NCBI GenBank assembly: GCA_964436815.1
Contig: CAYTER010000001.1
Coordinates: 46,603-110,602, forward strand
Direction of reading: 5' to 3'
Length of the DNA stretch: 64,000 nt
Origin: UBA993 sp964436815
GTDB taxonomy: Bacteria > Bacillota > Dethiobacteria > DTU022
Shown here: one piece after another, positions 9,770-18,520 of the stretch
Layout of the letters: each line of letters starts with the position of its first letter
Numbering within the stretch: the stretch's first letter is position 1
Notes under the pieces: model-generated
The model's input: the letters and a program-made list of their open reading frames with translations, nothing else
What the model was told of the DNA's origin: nothing
Database searches by the model: none
Program-made: the position numbers and the translations under genes

Positions 9770-10601
9770 GGTATTAAAGCTTTCCATAACCCTGGCGGTA
9801 GTCGGTTTGGTATCCGCCGCTCTTCTGACCGGGGTCAATAACGTAACAGCTCCAATTATAGCCGAAAGGCAGGAAGCTGAATACCGTGAAGCCCTGGAAC
9901 TTTATTTTCCCGGGTTTGCAAACTTTGAAAGTCAACAGATTGAAGATGATTATTTCGATCTGATTTTTGATAGTTCTGATCAATTGATCGGAGTGATGTC
10001 GACGATCGAACAGCAGGGTTATGACGGAACCATTACTTACAACCTTGCGTTGGACGGTGAAGGTAAAGTTGTAGGAATGCTTGTCATATCGCACTCAGAA
10101 ACACCTGGTATTGGTGATGTTATTACCACCGATGAATTCCAGGAACAGTTTATCGGCAAGAGTTTCGAAGATCCGATTGTGCCTGGCGAAGATGTTGATA
10201 CAGTAAGTGGCGCTACAATCAGCACTTCAGCAATAATCACTTCAGTCCGCCGGGTGGTAAATGTCGTTGCAGAAAACTTTCTAGGTTTTGAAGCAGCGGT
10301 CATTGATATAACTGCTGTTCCTGACGGTATTTACGAGGGTTCTGCTCCCGGTCTGGCCGGACCGATTGTCGTAGAGGTTGAAGTTACCGGAGGACAGATT
10401 GTCCGGATCAGTGTCCTTGAACATAGTGAAACACCAACTTATTACATTGAGGCGTACCCGCTGATTCCGGAAAGAATTATTGCCGAGCAGAGCTTTGATG
10501 TTGATACAAAAACCGGAGCCACCCTGAGCGCCAAGGGGATCGTTGAAGCAGTGCAGGCGGCTCTGGCCGCTGCTTTGGAAGCAAATGGCGGAGGTGAATG
10601 A
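9762..10601 (+). CDS. rnfG: Rnf complex subunit G with a second FMN-binding domain
   Basis: 279 residues, longer than the usual roughly 200. One N-terminal membrane helix anchors an outward-facing FMN-binding domain with the flavinylation motif SGATIST (about residues 150-156). A second FMN-binding-like domain follows (about residues 190-270): it opens with DGIYEG, repeats the HSETP element of the first domain and ends with KTGATLSAKGI. Two covalent FMN sites are therefore possible. GTG 9762 follows GGGGGGTGA and overlaps rnfD by 8 bases. Confidence 0.93.
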   Translation: MREVLKLSITLAVVGLVSAALLTGVNNVTAPIIAERQEAEYREALELYFPGFANFESQQIEDDYFDLIFDSSDQLIGVMSTIEQQGYDGTITYNLALDGEGKVVGMLVISHSETPGIGDVITTDEFQEQFIGKSFEDPIVPGEDVDTVSGATISTSAIITSVRRVVNVVAENFLGFEAAVIDITAVPDGIYEGSAPGLAGPIVVEVEVTGGQIVRISVLEHSETPTYYIEAYPLIPERIIAEQSFDVDTKTGATLSAKGIVEAVQAALAAALEANGGGE

Positions 10602-10604
10602 TCA

Positions 10605-11234
10605 TTGAAATCTAATACTTCTTATTTGCAGGAATTTACCAAGGGGATACTCAAGGAAAACCCTGTCCTGGTAAGTTTGCTCGGCATGTGCCCGGTTTTA
10701 GGGGTTACGGCCTTTATTGTTAACGGAGTCGGGATGGGTCTGGCGGCAACAGCGGTCCTGATTGCTTCCAACCTGGTTATCTCGCTGCTCAGGAATTATA
10801 TTCCGCCCCAGGTCCGCATTCCCTGCTTTATCGTGGTGATAGCGACCTTTGTTACCATTATTGAAATGGTGTTGAAAGCTTTTCAGCCGGTTCTTTATGA
10901 GGCGCTGGGGGTTTTCGTGCCCCTGATCGTCGTTAACTGTATAATCCTGGGCCGGGCGGAAGCGTTTGCCAGTAAAAACAGCCCGCTTCGTTCAGTTTTA
11001 GATGGTGTGGGAGCCGGGATCGGTTTTACCCTTGCCCTGCTGCTACTTTCTGCGGTCCGGGAAATTATCGGGCAGGGAACAATCCTGGGTCCTGATCCGG
11101 ATACGATCATTCATCTTTTCGGCGCCAATTTTGAGCCGATGGCCCTGTTTGCCCAGCCTCCGGGAGCCTTTATTGCCTTAGGGCTTCTGTTGGCCGGGGT
11201 AAACACGCTTTTTAAACGCTTTAATATTAAATAG
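10605..11234 (+). CDS. rnfE: Rnf complex subunit E (integral membrane)
   Basis: 209 residues, about six membrane helices, RnfE/NqrD family. The N-terminal ENPVLVSLLGMCPVLGVT carries the conserved Cys that, with its partner in RnfA, binds an intramembrane Fe-S centre in this family. TTG 10605 lies 7 bases after GGAGGTGA and 3 bases after the rnfG stop. RnfE and RnfA are inverted homologues forming the ion-translocation core. Confidence 0.96.
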   Translation: MKSNTSYLQEFTKGILKENPVLVSLLGMCPVLGVTAFIVNGVGMGLAATAVLIASNLVISLLRNYIPPQVRIPCFIVVIATFVTIIEMVLKAFQPVLYEALGVFVPLIVVNCIILGRAEAFASKNSPLRSVLDGVGAGIGFTLALLLLSAVREIIGQGTILGPDPDTIIHLFGANFEPMALFAQPPGAFIALGLLLAGVNTLFKRFNIK

Positions 11235-11280
11235 GTTGGCTGCTCGATTTTGAGCCTGGCAACCTGAGCAGGAGGATAAC

Positions 11281-11862
11281 ATGGAAAAGCTGCTTTCAAT
11301 ATTTTTTATCTACATTTTTGTTGATAACTTTGTTCTGCAGCGATTTTTCGGAATTTGCCCCTTCCTAGGGGTTTCCCGGAAAATGGAAACGGCCATCGGC
11401 ATGAGTATGGCGGTAGTTTTTGTAATGACCATGGCTACCCTGGTTACCTGGCTGGTTTATACTTTTGTCCTGGTACCATTTGGTCTTGCTTACCTGCAGA
11501 TTGTTACTTTTATTTTGATCATTGCTTCCCTGGTTCAGCTGGTAGAGATTGTCCTGCGCAAGATCAGTCCTACGCTTTACCAGGGTTTGGGGATATTTTT
11601 ACCCCTCATTACCACCAACTGCGCTGTAATGGCAGTAGCCCTGCTTGCTGTGCGCCAGGAGTTTTCACTGCTTGAATCGGTAGTCTTTGCTGTCGGCGCA
11701 TCACTTGGTTTTTCCCTGGCCCTGGTGATTATGGCTGGCATCAGGGAAAGACTGGAACTGGCAACGATGCCCGACGTATTACGCGGTTCCGCCGTGACGC
11801 TGATCACTGCCGGTATCCTTTCAATGGCTTTCCTGGGCTTTAAGGGAATGATTACCCTTTAA
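11281..11862 (+). CDS. rnfA: Rnf complex subunit A (integral membrane)
   Basis: 193 residues, six membrane helices, RnfA/NqrE family. FGICPFLGVS holds the conserved Cys near the N-terminus and ITTNCAVM the second. ATG 11281 follows GCAGGAGGATAAC. Pairs with RnfE in the membrane to form the channel for Na+ or H+. Confidence 0.97.
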   Translation: MEKLLSIFFIYIFVDNFVLQRFFGICPFLGVSRKMETAIGMSMAVVFVMTMATLVTWLVYTFVLVPFGLAYLQIVTFILIIASLVQLVEIVLRKISPTLYQGLGIFLPLITTNCAVMAVALLAVRQEFSLLESVVFAVGASLGFSLALVIMAGIRERLELATMPDVLRGSAVTLITAGILSMAFLGFKGMITL

Positions 11863-11944
11863 CGTTATTATTCAGGCAGAGCAAGGATATGATCATTTAA
11901 GCAGTTTTAAGTTTGGACAAAATTTTTAAGAGGTGAAGTGAATC

Positions 11945-12799
11945 GTGCTTATTATATATGCGATTGCAGCACTCGGTTTAATCGGCTTGATCTTCGGGCT
12001 TTTACTGGCTATGGCGGCCCGGTTTTTTGCTGTTCAAACCGATCCGCTGGTTGAATCGATCAAAGAAGCACTACCGGGAGCCAACTGCGGAGCCTGTGGC
12101 TATGCCGGCTGTTCCAATTTTGCCGAAGCTGTGGCTGCCGGCGAAACAAAAGCAAATGGCTGTATTCCGGGTGGTGATGAGACATCAAAGGCTATTGCTG
12201 AACTGCTCGGACAGGAAGCATCTTCTGCTGTTCAACCGATTGCTACCGTTTTTTGCATTGGCGACTGCTACAAGGCCGCCGATCGTTTCATTTATGACGG
12301 GGTTGAGGATTGCGCCGTAGCCTCTGATTTTGTTGGCGGTTTTAAATCCTGTACATACGGCTGCCTGGGTCTTGGCAACTGTGTGCGGGCCTGTCTTTTT
12401 GATGCGATAAAAATGGGTGAACATGGCTTGCCGGTAGTGGATTATGACAAATGCACCGGTTGCGGCCTTTGTGCTACGGCATGTCCACGCAGTATTATCC
12501 AGATGCTGCCCAAGGGTAAAGAAGGACACCTGGTATTGTGCAGCTCGCACGACCGTGGCAAGTCAGTTTCCGCTGCCTGTGAAGTCGGCTGTTTCGCCTG
12601 CAAGGCCTGCGTCAAAGCCTGTCCGCAGGAAGCAATTGAAATGGTTGATAACCTTGCTGTAATAGATCTCGAAAAATGCAATGATTGTGGGGAATGTGTG
12701 CCTAAATGCAAGCCTGGCACTATCCATCGGCGAAATTCAATCCCTTCGGAAGCTGATGCTCTTGCTTCAGCAGCCGCTTCAGTGGCCGAATCCGCGTAA
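11945..12799 (+). CDS. rnfB: Rnf complex subunit B (ferredoxin-accepting Fe-S subunit)
   Basis: 284 residues. One N-terminal membrane helix, then the RnfB 4Fe-4S motif GANCGACGYAGC, followed by four Cys clusters of the ferredoxin type, including CTGCGLCATACP, CFACKACVKACP and CNDCGECVPKC. It receives electrons from reduced ferredoxin. The Ala/Ser-rich tail after about residue 265 is not part of a known fold. GTG 11945 follows AGAGGTGAAG. Last gene of the rnf operon; a hairpin terminator follows. Confidence 0.97.
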   Translation: MLIIYAIAALGLIGLIFGLLLAMAARFFAVQTDPLVESIKEALPGANCGACGYAGCSNFAEAVAAGETKANGCIPGGDETSKAIAELLGQEASSAVQPIATVFCIGDCYKAADRFIYDGVEDCAVASDFVGGFKSCTYGCLGLGNCVRACLFDAIKMGEHGLPVVDYDKCTGCGLCATACPRSIIQMLPKGKEGHLVLCSSHDRGKSVSAACEVGCFACKACVKACPQEAIEMVDNLAVIDLEKCNDCGECVPKCKPGTIHRRNSIPSEADALASAAASVAESA

Positions 12800-12812
12800 C
12801 TTAAATTTAATT

Positions 12813-12846
12813 AGGGACAGGGTGTTAAAACCTTGTCCCTGATTTT
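12813..12846 (+). terminator. Intrinsic terminator of the rnf operon
   Basis: AGGGACAGGG (12813-12822) pairs with CCTTGTCCCT (12831-12840) over ten pairs with one G-T wobble and an 8-base loop. The T tract that follows is short (GATTTT), so termination may be partial, allowing some read-through into the antiporter operon. Confidence 0.65.
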
Positions 12847-12912
12847 AAATAACCGTTAACCTATCAGATTACTTTAGAAAACATATTTACTTCCGACCCC
12901 GGTGGTGAAAAG

Positions 12913-13404
12913 GTGAAGAATCGCCTGCCAGATTACATCGGTCCAACTTTTATCATGTTCTTATTTTGGGTTGCCGTTAGCGGCAGCCTGAAATGGCCTC
13001 AGTTGTTATTTGGTTTTATGGCCTCGGTTTTTGTGGTCTGGTTTAACCGGAATCTGTTGATCAGGTCTGCTGAACGGGTGCCAATCCGTCCGAAGACTAT
13101 TTTTTGGTTTGCCGGTTATATCCTTAAATTACTATGGGATATTGTTATTGCCAATTTTCAGGTAGCAGCCATTGTTCTCAGTCCTAAAATGCCCATTGAG
13201 CCAAACCTGGTTAAGATGGAGCTTGATTTTGAGAAAGTAACCAGCAGGGTGTTGCTGGCCAATTCGATCACTTTAACCCCGGGAACGCTGACAATTATGG
13301 CTGAAGACAATAAATTCCTGGTTCATGCTTTAACCCATAAAAGCGGCGAAGGCTTGAAGCGGTGGCCGCTGATCGCCAAAATCAGGGAAATGGAGGAATC
13401 CTAA
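12913..13404 (+). CDS. mnhE: Na+/H+ antiporter subunit E (MnhE/MrpE/MbhA)
   Basis: 163 residues. Two or three N-terminal membrane helices and a soluble tail with the family segment NSITLTPGTLTI followed by HAL. GTG 12913 sits after GGTGGTGAAAAG. First gene of a ten-gene cation antiporter operon. Subunit E belongs to the small-subunit module of Mrp antiporters and of archaeal Mbh hydrogenases. Confidence 0.93.
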   Translation: MKNRLPDYIGPTFIMFLFWVAVSGSLKWPQLLFGFMASVFVVWFNRNLLIRSAERVPIRPKTIFWFAGYILKLLWDIVIANFQVAAIVLSPKMPIEPNLVKMELDFEKVTSRVLLANSITLTPGTLTIMAEDNKFLVHALTHKSGEGLKRWPLIAKIREMEES

Positions 13405-13406
13405 CC

Positions 13407-13688
13407 TTGGATCTGGTCAAACTCCTCGACAGCGCATATCAAGTGGGCGCGATACTCGTGATGCTGATGATCTTCCTTTCCCTGGTGAGGGCCCTTCTTG
13501 GTCCGACAGCCCCTGACAGGGTGGCTGCGATTAACATCATCGGCACCAAGACCCTGATTATTATTACCCTTATAGCCAGGGTATACGGTCATCAATATTT
13601 TCTGGATATCGCCATGGTCTATGCCTTGATGAGTTTTATCACCACGATCGGAGTAGCCAAATACCTGGAGAAGGGAGCCCTTGATTAA
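13407..13688 (+). CDS. mnhF: Antiporter subunit F (MnhF/MrpF/MbhB)
   Basis: 93 residues, three membrane helices. The family segment GPTAPDRVAAINIIGTK is intact. TTG 13407 lies 9 bases after GGAGGA and 2 bases after the mnhE stop; the longer open frame from 13362 would lie inside mnhE. The stop shares a base with the mnhG start (TAATG). Confidence 0.92.
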   Translation: MDLVKLLDSAYQVGAILVMLMIFLSLVRALLGPTAPDRVAAINIIGTKTLIIITLIARVYGHQYFLDIAMVYALMSFITTIGVAKYLEKGALD

Positions 13689-14017
13689 TGACCTTCTTTC
13701 TGGAACAGTTACTTGGCTGCTTATCACTGATTTCACTGGTTGGCGGACTATTTTTCCTTTTTGTCGGTACTGTAGGACTATTACGTCTGCCGGATGTATT
13801 CAACCGGCTCCATGCTACAACCAAATGCGATACCCTGGGGGCAGGTTTGATCCTGCTCTCTCTGGCCCTGCAAAGTAACGTTGCTGTTGGAGTGAGGCTT
13901 ATTCTGCTTGCCTTGTTTATCCTGATTACCAACCCGACTGCAGCGCATGTAATTGCCAGGGCTGCTTACAAAACCGGAATAACACCGGTTATCGCCAGGA
14001 GAACCGATGATCAGTGA
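13688..14017 (+). CDS. mnhG: Antiporter subunit G (MnhG/MrpG/MbhC)
   Basis: 109 residues, three membrane helices. GLLRLPDVFNRLHATTKCDTLG is the family signature. Coupled to mnhF by a TAATG overlap; its 3' end overlaps the next gene by 11 bases. Confidence 0.94.
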   Translation: MTFFLEQLLGCLSLISLVGGLFFLFVGTVGLLRLPDVFNRLHATTKCDTLGAGLILLSLALQSNVAVGVRLILLALFILITNPTAAHVIARAAYKTGITPVIARRTDDQ

Positions 14018-14249
14018 ACTGTTAAACGTTATGCTCCTTCTTTTTCTGATTGTCTGTGCGATCGGGGTGGCATACATCCGCGATTTGCTGAGTGCTGTAA
14101 TCTTATTTTCTGCTTTTGGACTGATTATGGCAATCATCTGGCAGCAGCTCAGCGCACCGGATGTCGCCATGGTTGAAGCGGCTCTCGGAACAGGTGTGGC
14201 CGCACTTTTAATGATTGCGGCGATCAGCAAGACCAAACGGGCGGAATAA
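14007..14249 (+). CDS. MbhD-like subunit (DUF4040)
   Basis: 80 residues, two to three membrane helices, with SAPDVAMVEAALG as in the MbhD/DUF4040 domain. In Mrp antiporters this domain is part of the C-terminus of MrpA; here it is a separate gene, as in archaeal Mbh operons. ATG 14007 lies inside the end of mnhG. Confidence 0.88.
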   Translation: MISELLNVMLLLFLIVCAIGVAYIRDLLSAVILFSAFGLIMAIIWQQLSAPDVAMVEAALGTGVAALLMIAAISKTKRAE

Positions 14250-14273
14250 GCCTTTTATCAAGGAGGATACCGG

Positions 14274-14612
14274 GTGTCTGTTATTCTGATTGCATTTTTG
14301 GCCTTTCTGGCTATCTTCCTGCGTTTTGTGATCGGGGTAGAGCTAAGAAGCATTCTCACTTTTTATCTATTAGGTTTGATCATCTATTTCTTTAGCTTTA
14401 CTGTGGCCGAGATGCCTCTTTTTGGCTCAATTGAAAGCCCCGCGTTTAATGAAGTGCCCAGGCGCTATCTTGAGTCCGGGGTGGTTGAAACAGGAGCACT
14501 CAACATCGTGAGCAGTATAATTACTGACTATCGTGCGTTTGATACTCTGGGTGAGGCTACAGTTCTCTTTGCGGCAATTGCCGCGGTGATTGCCACCTTG
14601 AAGTCGCACTAA
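14274..14612 (+). CDS. MbhE-like subunit
   Basis: 112 residues, with membrane helices at both ends and a middle segment ending GALNIVSSIITDYRAFDTLGE, typical of the MbhE/MrpA C-terminal domain. GTG 14274 follows AAGGAGGATACCG. With the preceding gene it supplies the part of MrpA that is split off in this operon. Confidence 0.88.
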   Translation: MSVILIAFLAFLAIFLRFVIGVELRSILTFYLLGLIIYFFSFTVAEMPLFGSIESPAFNEVPRRYLESGVVETGALNIVSSIITDYRAFDTLGEATVLFAAIAAVIATLKSH

Positions 14613-14631
14613 GAATGAAGGGAGCCGGGTA

Positions 14632-15090
14632 ACGATCGAAGATCAAATTGTCCGGATAACCAGCCGCCTGGTTGCTCCATTTATCCAGCTCTACGGCATC
14701 TACATCATTGTTAACGGCCACCTTACTCCCGGGGGTGGTTTTTCCGGTGGTGCAATTTTTGGCGCCAGCCTGGTACTTGTGGCTATCTCATTCAATTTGG
14801 AGGCAGGGGCGAAGCAGATTTCGCACAACACTGCCTCGCTGTTGGAAAGTGGTGGCGCTCTCGGTTTTACTTTAACCGGTCTGGCCGCACTCTTCCTGGG
14901 CGGCAATTATCTGGCCAACCGGGCTGCCGGATTTCCTCTCGGACAAGCCGGGGAGCTTTTCAGCGCCGGCGCAATCTGGATTATTACTGTTTTTATCGGC
15001 ATTAAAGTCGCCAGCACCATTACCACCCTTTTTTACCACATTATCGAGAAGGAGCAGGCTGTTGGAGATACTAAGCGGACTGATCAATAA
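14632..15090 (+). CDS. mnhB: Antiporter subunit B (MnhB/MbhF), no standard start codon
   Basis: 152 residues if read from ACG 14632. The conserved N-terminus, from RLVAPFIQLYGIY to GHLTPGGGFSGGAI, is encoded upstream of the first in-frame GTG (14779), so starting there would delete the domain core. AAGGGAG at 14618-14624 has 7-base spacing to ACG 14632; ATC follows at 14635. No ATG, GTG or TTG is available between the mbhE stop and the conserved region. Either an ACG/ATC start is used or one base of the start codon is a mutation or sequencing error. Four membrane helices. Confidence 0.85.
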   Translation, partial: TIEDQIVRITSRLVAPFIQLYGIYIIVNGHLTPGGGFSGGAIFGASLVLVAISFNLEAGAKQISHNTASLLESGGALGFTLTGLAALFLGGNYLANRAAGFPLGQAGELFSAGAIWIITVFIGIKVASTITTLFYHIIEKEQAVGDTKRTDQ

Positions 15091-15430
15091 TTACTACTAC
15101 CTGGTGGCGGTAATCCTTTTTGTAATCGGAACGCACACCATGCTTACTCATGCAAACATGATTAAGAAAGTCATAGCCATGAATATCATGGATACTTCGG
15201 TATTCCTGCTTTTTGTGGCAATTGGCTATGTGCGGGGTGGGCAGCCGCCGATCATCAGTTCCGGCAGTGATACCCTCTATATCAATCCTCTTCCGGGTGC
15301 TTTGATTCTAACCGGGATAGTTGTGGCGGTCAGTGTCACAGCCTATGCACTCAGTCTTATAGTTAAAATACACCGCTATTATGGAACGGTCGATTATGAT
15401 GAAATCTGTGAACTCAGGGGCGATGAGTAG
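15062..15430 (+). CDS. mnhC: Antiporter subunit C (MnhC/MbhG, NuoK-like)
   Basis: 122 residues, three membrane helices, NuoK-like, with GTHTMLTHANMIKKVIAMNIM and later LPGALILTGIVVAVS. TTG 15062 follows AAGGAG inside the end of mnhB, a 29-base overlap that implies coupling. The stop overlaps the mnhD start (TAGTG). Confidence 0.94.
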   Translation: MEILSGLINNYYYLVAVILFVIGTHTMLTHANMIKKVIAMNIMDTSVFLLFVAIGYVRGGQPPIISSGSDTLYINPLPGALILTGIVVAVSVTAYALSLIVKIHRYYGTVDYDEICELRGDE

Positions 15431-16908
15431 TGGGCATGGTTGAGCATATACCGGCGTTGATTGTGGTTATACTGCTGATCTGCGCCTTTCTCTCCCCGCT
15501 TCTTCACCGTCGCTTTGAGAAAGCAAGCGGTTTATTTGTTGTCCTTTGCCTGTCATTTTCACTGGTCCTGTCCCTAATTTTACTGTCACTCGTACAGCGG
15601 GAAGGGCCTCAATTCTACCGGATGGGCAGCTGGCCCCCTCCCTGGGGCATTGAATATACTGCCGATCCGCTCCGGGTTTACATGCTGCTGGTAGTTGTTG
15701 TCGTCAGCCTCTGGATTTTTGTCTATGCCTTAAAAGATTTAAAACATGAATTGCGCGACCAGGTAATCGGTTGGTATTATACTCTTTTTGCCCTCCTGGT
15801 TGCTTCCATGGCGGCCATGACCATGACTAACGACCTTTTTAACCTTTTTGTTTTAATGGAAATCTGCGCTATTACATCATGTGCGATCATTACGATCAAG
15901 GAAGATCGCGAATGCCTTGAAGCGGGTTTTAAATACCTGATTTTAAGCGCCATGGGGACCGGTTGTTTTCTGCTCGGTGTAGCATTGCTCTATATGGTCA
16001 CCGGGCATCTTAATTTCGGTTTTCTGCAGCAGGAGTTATCAACTGCCGTCACCCATTACCCGCTTAATGTCTTTACGGCAGCTGCTTTGTTCATTGTTGC
16101 TTTCGGCACCAAGGCTGCCCTCTTCCCGTTACACGTGTGGCTTCCAGATGCCCATGCGTCAGCCCCATCGCCTTCGAGTGCCATGTTGTCAGGCCTGGTT
16201 ATTAAGATTTATGCTTTCGCCCTTTTTATTATTTTTTACCGCGTTTTTCCCCGCTCACTGCTTGACAGCCTGCCGCTTAGCGAGATCGTGCTCTGGCTGG
16301 CCGCCCTGGGAGTTATGTTCGGTTCAATCTATGCCATGCTGCAAAAGGATTTAAAGAAGATGCTGGCTTACTCCAGTATTGGTCAGATTGCCTTTATTTT
16401 TATGGGCATCGGCCTGGATCAGCGTCTTGCTTTGGTCGGGGGTCTTTATCACATCGCCGTTCATGCAGTGACCAAGGCGATGCTTTTTATGGCCGCCGGA
16501 GCCATAATCTATGCAACCGGAGTCCGGAGAATCAGTGACCTGACAGGTATTGGCCGGGTTATGCCCCTTGTTCTGGTTGCATTCACCATCGGCAGCGCTT
16601 CGATGATCGGTATTCCGGGCACAGGGGGATTGATCAGCAAATGGTATCTGGCTTTGGGCGCCCTGGAAGTCGGACGATCTCTCTTCGTGTTGGTTATTTT
16701 GCTGAGCAGCCTCCTCAATGCCATCTATTACATGCCAATCGTGATTAATGCTTTTATGAGCCAGGATGATTTTAGTCACGAGGTAAAGAAAGTGCCTGCT
16801 GTTATGCAGGCAGCACTGGTTGCCGGTATGATTTTCGTTGTTGTCACCGGAATTTTTTCCCGGCCGCTGATTTTACTGTTGGAGGATGCCATCAGCTTCT
16901 TTTTCTAA
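15430..16908 (+). CDS. mnhD: Antiporter subunit D (MnhD/MbhH, NuoM/N-like)
   Basis: 492 residues, about 14 membrane helices, proton-translocating antiporter family. It keeps the ion-channel residues: Glu in VLMEICAITS and Lys in GTKAALFPLHVWLPDAH. GTG 15430 overlaps mnhC. First of three antiporter-like subunits in the operon. Confidence 0.95.
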   Translation: MGMVEHIPALIVVILLICAFLSPLLHRRFEKASGLFVVLCLSFSLVLSLILLSLVQREGPQFYRMGSWPPPWGIEYTADPLRVYMLLVVVVVSLWIFVYALKDLKHELRDQVIGWYYTLFALLVASMAAMTMTNDLFNLFVLMEICAITSCAIITIKEDRECLEAGFKYLILSAMGTGCFLLGVALLYMVTGHLNFGFLQQELSTAVTHYPLNVFTAAALFIVAFGTKAALFPLHVWLPDAHASAPSPSSAMLSGLVIKIYAFALFIIFYRVFPRSLLDSLPLSEIVLWLAALGVMFGSIYAMLQKDLKKMLAYSSIGQIAFIFMGIGLDQRLALVGGLYHIAVHAVTKAMLFMAAGAIIYATGVRRISDLTGIGRVMPLVLVAFTIGSASMIGIPGTGGLISKWYLALGALEVGRSLFVLVILLSSLLNAIYYMPIVINAFMSQDDFSHEVKKVPAVMQAALVAGMIFVVVTGIFSRPLILLLEDAISFFF

Positions 16909-16931
16909 TCCCGGGTTAATTGAGGACGCGG

Positions 16932-16960
16932 TTGAATTATTAAGGCAACAAACCTATAAT
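16932..16960 (+). promoter_or_regulatory. Sigma-A promoter inside the antiporter operon
   Basis: TTGAAT, 17 bases, TATAAT; a second TATAAT lies at 16965-16970. It sits in the only sizeable gap of the operon, 34 bases before the next start, and would give the last two antiporter subunits and apbE their own transcript. Confidence 0.75.
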
Positions 16961-16993
16961 AAACTATAATGCAAACCGGCGGGGGTGACTTTT

Positions 16994-18520
16994 TTGGCCG
17001 TAAATACGGTTGTAACGATCCAGATTATCATTGTCCTGGCTCCGATAATTATGACTCCGGTCATCATGTACAGTGACCGTGTATCAGATAAATTGCGCAA
17101 CAGTCTCTCAGTTGTAACAGCGGCTTTAGCTTTTATCCTGACCCTGACCCTCTATCCCTTCATCAGAGACGGTGGCGTGGTTCAGCGTTCCCTTTTTGAA
17201 ATTCTGCCGAACCTTGAAATATCAATTCGCCTCGACCTGTTGAGCTTTGCGCTGGCCGCCCTGGCTTCCTTTATCTGGTTTTTAGCGACGCTCTATTCAC
17301 TTGATTATATGGCGAAAGAGCATGCCGGTGGACGTTATTACCCGGTCCTGATTTTTACCCTCGGCAGTTGTCAGGGTATATTTTTTGCCGGCGATCTATT
17401 CAGCCTCTTTGTTTTCTTTGAACTGATGTCGATCATTGCTTACATCCTGGTCATCCACGAGCAAACCGAAGAAGCGCTTAAAGCCGGATATAAATATTTG
17501 GTGATGACCATTATCGGCGGTTTAGCCCTGTTCTTCGGGATGATCATTATTTTTGAACTGGGCGGCACCGTGTCGCTCGGAGTGGGGCCGATTATCCAGG
17601 AAAGATCCGTGCTGGCCCTGATTGCTTTCATCTGTTTCCTGATCGGCTTTGGGATGAAAGCCGGCATGTTTCCCCTTCACGTCTGGTTGCCTGACGCCCA
17701 TCCTGTCGCTCCTTCACCGGCCAGCGCCCTGCTCTCGGGGGTAATGCTGAAGACTGGCGCTTACGGCCTGATCAGGGTTATTTTTTTCGTCTACTCATTT
17801 GATTTGCTAAAAAGCAGCAACTGGGATGATATCCTTGCGGTTCTGGCTGTAATCACCATCCTGCTGGGTTCTGCCGTGGCGCTGACCCAGACAGATATAA
17901 AACGGCGGTTAGCTTACTCCAGCATCAGTCAGCTGGGTTATGTTCTGCTTGGCCTTAGTATCATCAATAATAATGCGATCACCGGAGCGATATTCCATAT
18001 CTTCAGTCACGCTTTCATGAAAAGCGCCCTCTTCCTTGCAGCCGGAGCGATAATCTGGAAAACCGGCAAACGTAACATTGCTGATCTGAAGGGGATCGGC
18101 AGACAGATGCCGGTAACCATGGGCTGTTTCTCTCTGGCCGCTTTGGCGATGATCGGCATTCCGCCTTTGAACGGTTTTCTTAGCAAATGGACCCTGGCTT
18201 TAGGAGCTCTTGATGCCGGGATGCCCGGCTTTGTATTGGTTCTTCTAATCAGCAGTCTGCTTAATGCTCTCTACTACCTGCCGATTATTATTCCGGCTTT
18301 TTTTGAACTGCCGGGCGAACATTCAGCAGAACATAATAACCATGATCCACACGAACATTATGACCCACCGGTAAAAATCGAAGAGGCCACTCCCGTGATG
18401 CTGTCGGCCGTAGTTATTTTGGCTCTTTGCACCATCTTTTTTGGCTTAACTCCCAATAACATCGCTTTTGGCTTATCGCGTCTCACTGCCGTTTTTCTGT
18501 TGGGAGGAGGGACCTTCTAG
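16994..18520 (+). CDS. Second antiporter-like subunit (NuoM/MrpD family)
   Basis: 508 residues, about 14 membrane helices. Channel Glu in FVFFELMSIIAY and Lys in GMKAGMFPLHVWLPDAH are intact. A His-rich cytoplasmic or external loop (about residues 437-455, HSAEHNNHDPHEHYD) may bind metal. TTG 16994 is preferred because GGGGGTGA (16981-16988) gives 5-base spacing; the GTG at 16985 lies inside that ribosome site. Confidence 0.93.
   Translation: MAVNTVVTIQIIIVLAPIIMTPVIMYSDRVSDKLRNSLSVVTAALAFILTLTLYPFIRDGGVVQRSLFEILPNLEISIRLDLLSFALAALASFIWFLATLYSLDYMAKEHAGGRYYPVLIFTLGSCQGIFFAGDLFSLFVFFELMSIIAYILVIHEQTEEALKAGYKYLVMTIIGGLALFFGMIIIFELGGTVSLGVGPIIQERSVLALIAFICFLIGFGMKAGMFPLHVWLPDAHPVAPSPASALLSGVMLKTGAYGLIRVIFFVYSFDLLKSSNWDDILAVLAVITILLGSAVALTQTDIKRRLAYSSISQLGYVLLGLSIINNNAITGAIFHIFSHAFMKSALFLAAGAIIWKTGKRNIADLKGIGRQMPVTMGCFSLAALAMIGIPPLNGFLSKWTLALGALDAGMPGFVLVLLISSLLNALYYLPIIIPAFFELPGEHSAEHNNHDPHEHYDPPVKIEEATPVMLSAVVILALCTIFFGLTPNNIAFGLSRLTAVFLLGGGTF

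Noticed and set aside
14611..15090. mnhB as a pseudogene
   Set aside because: The frame is intact over the whole family length; only the start codon is non-standard.
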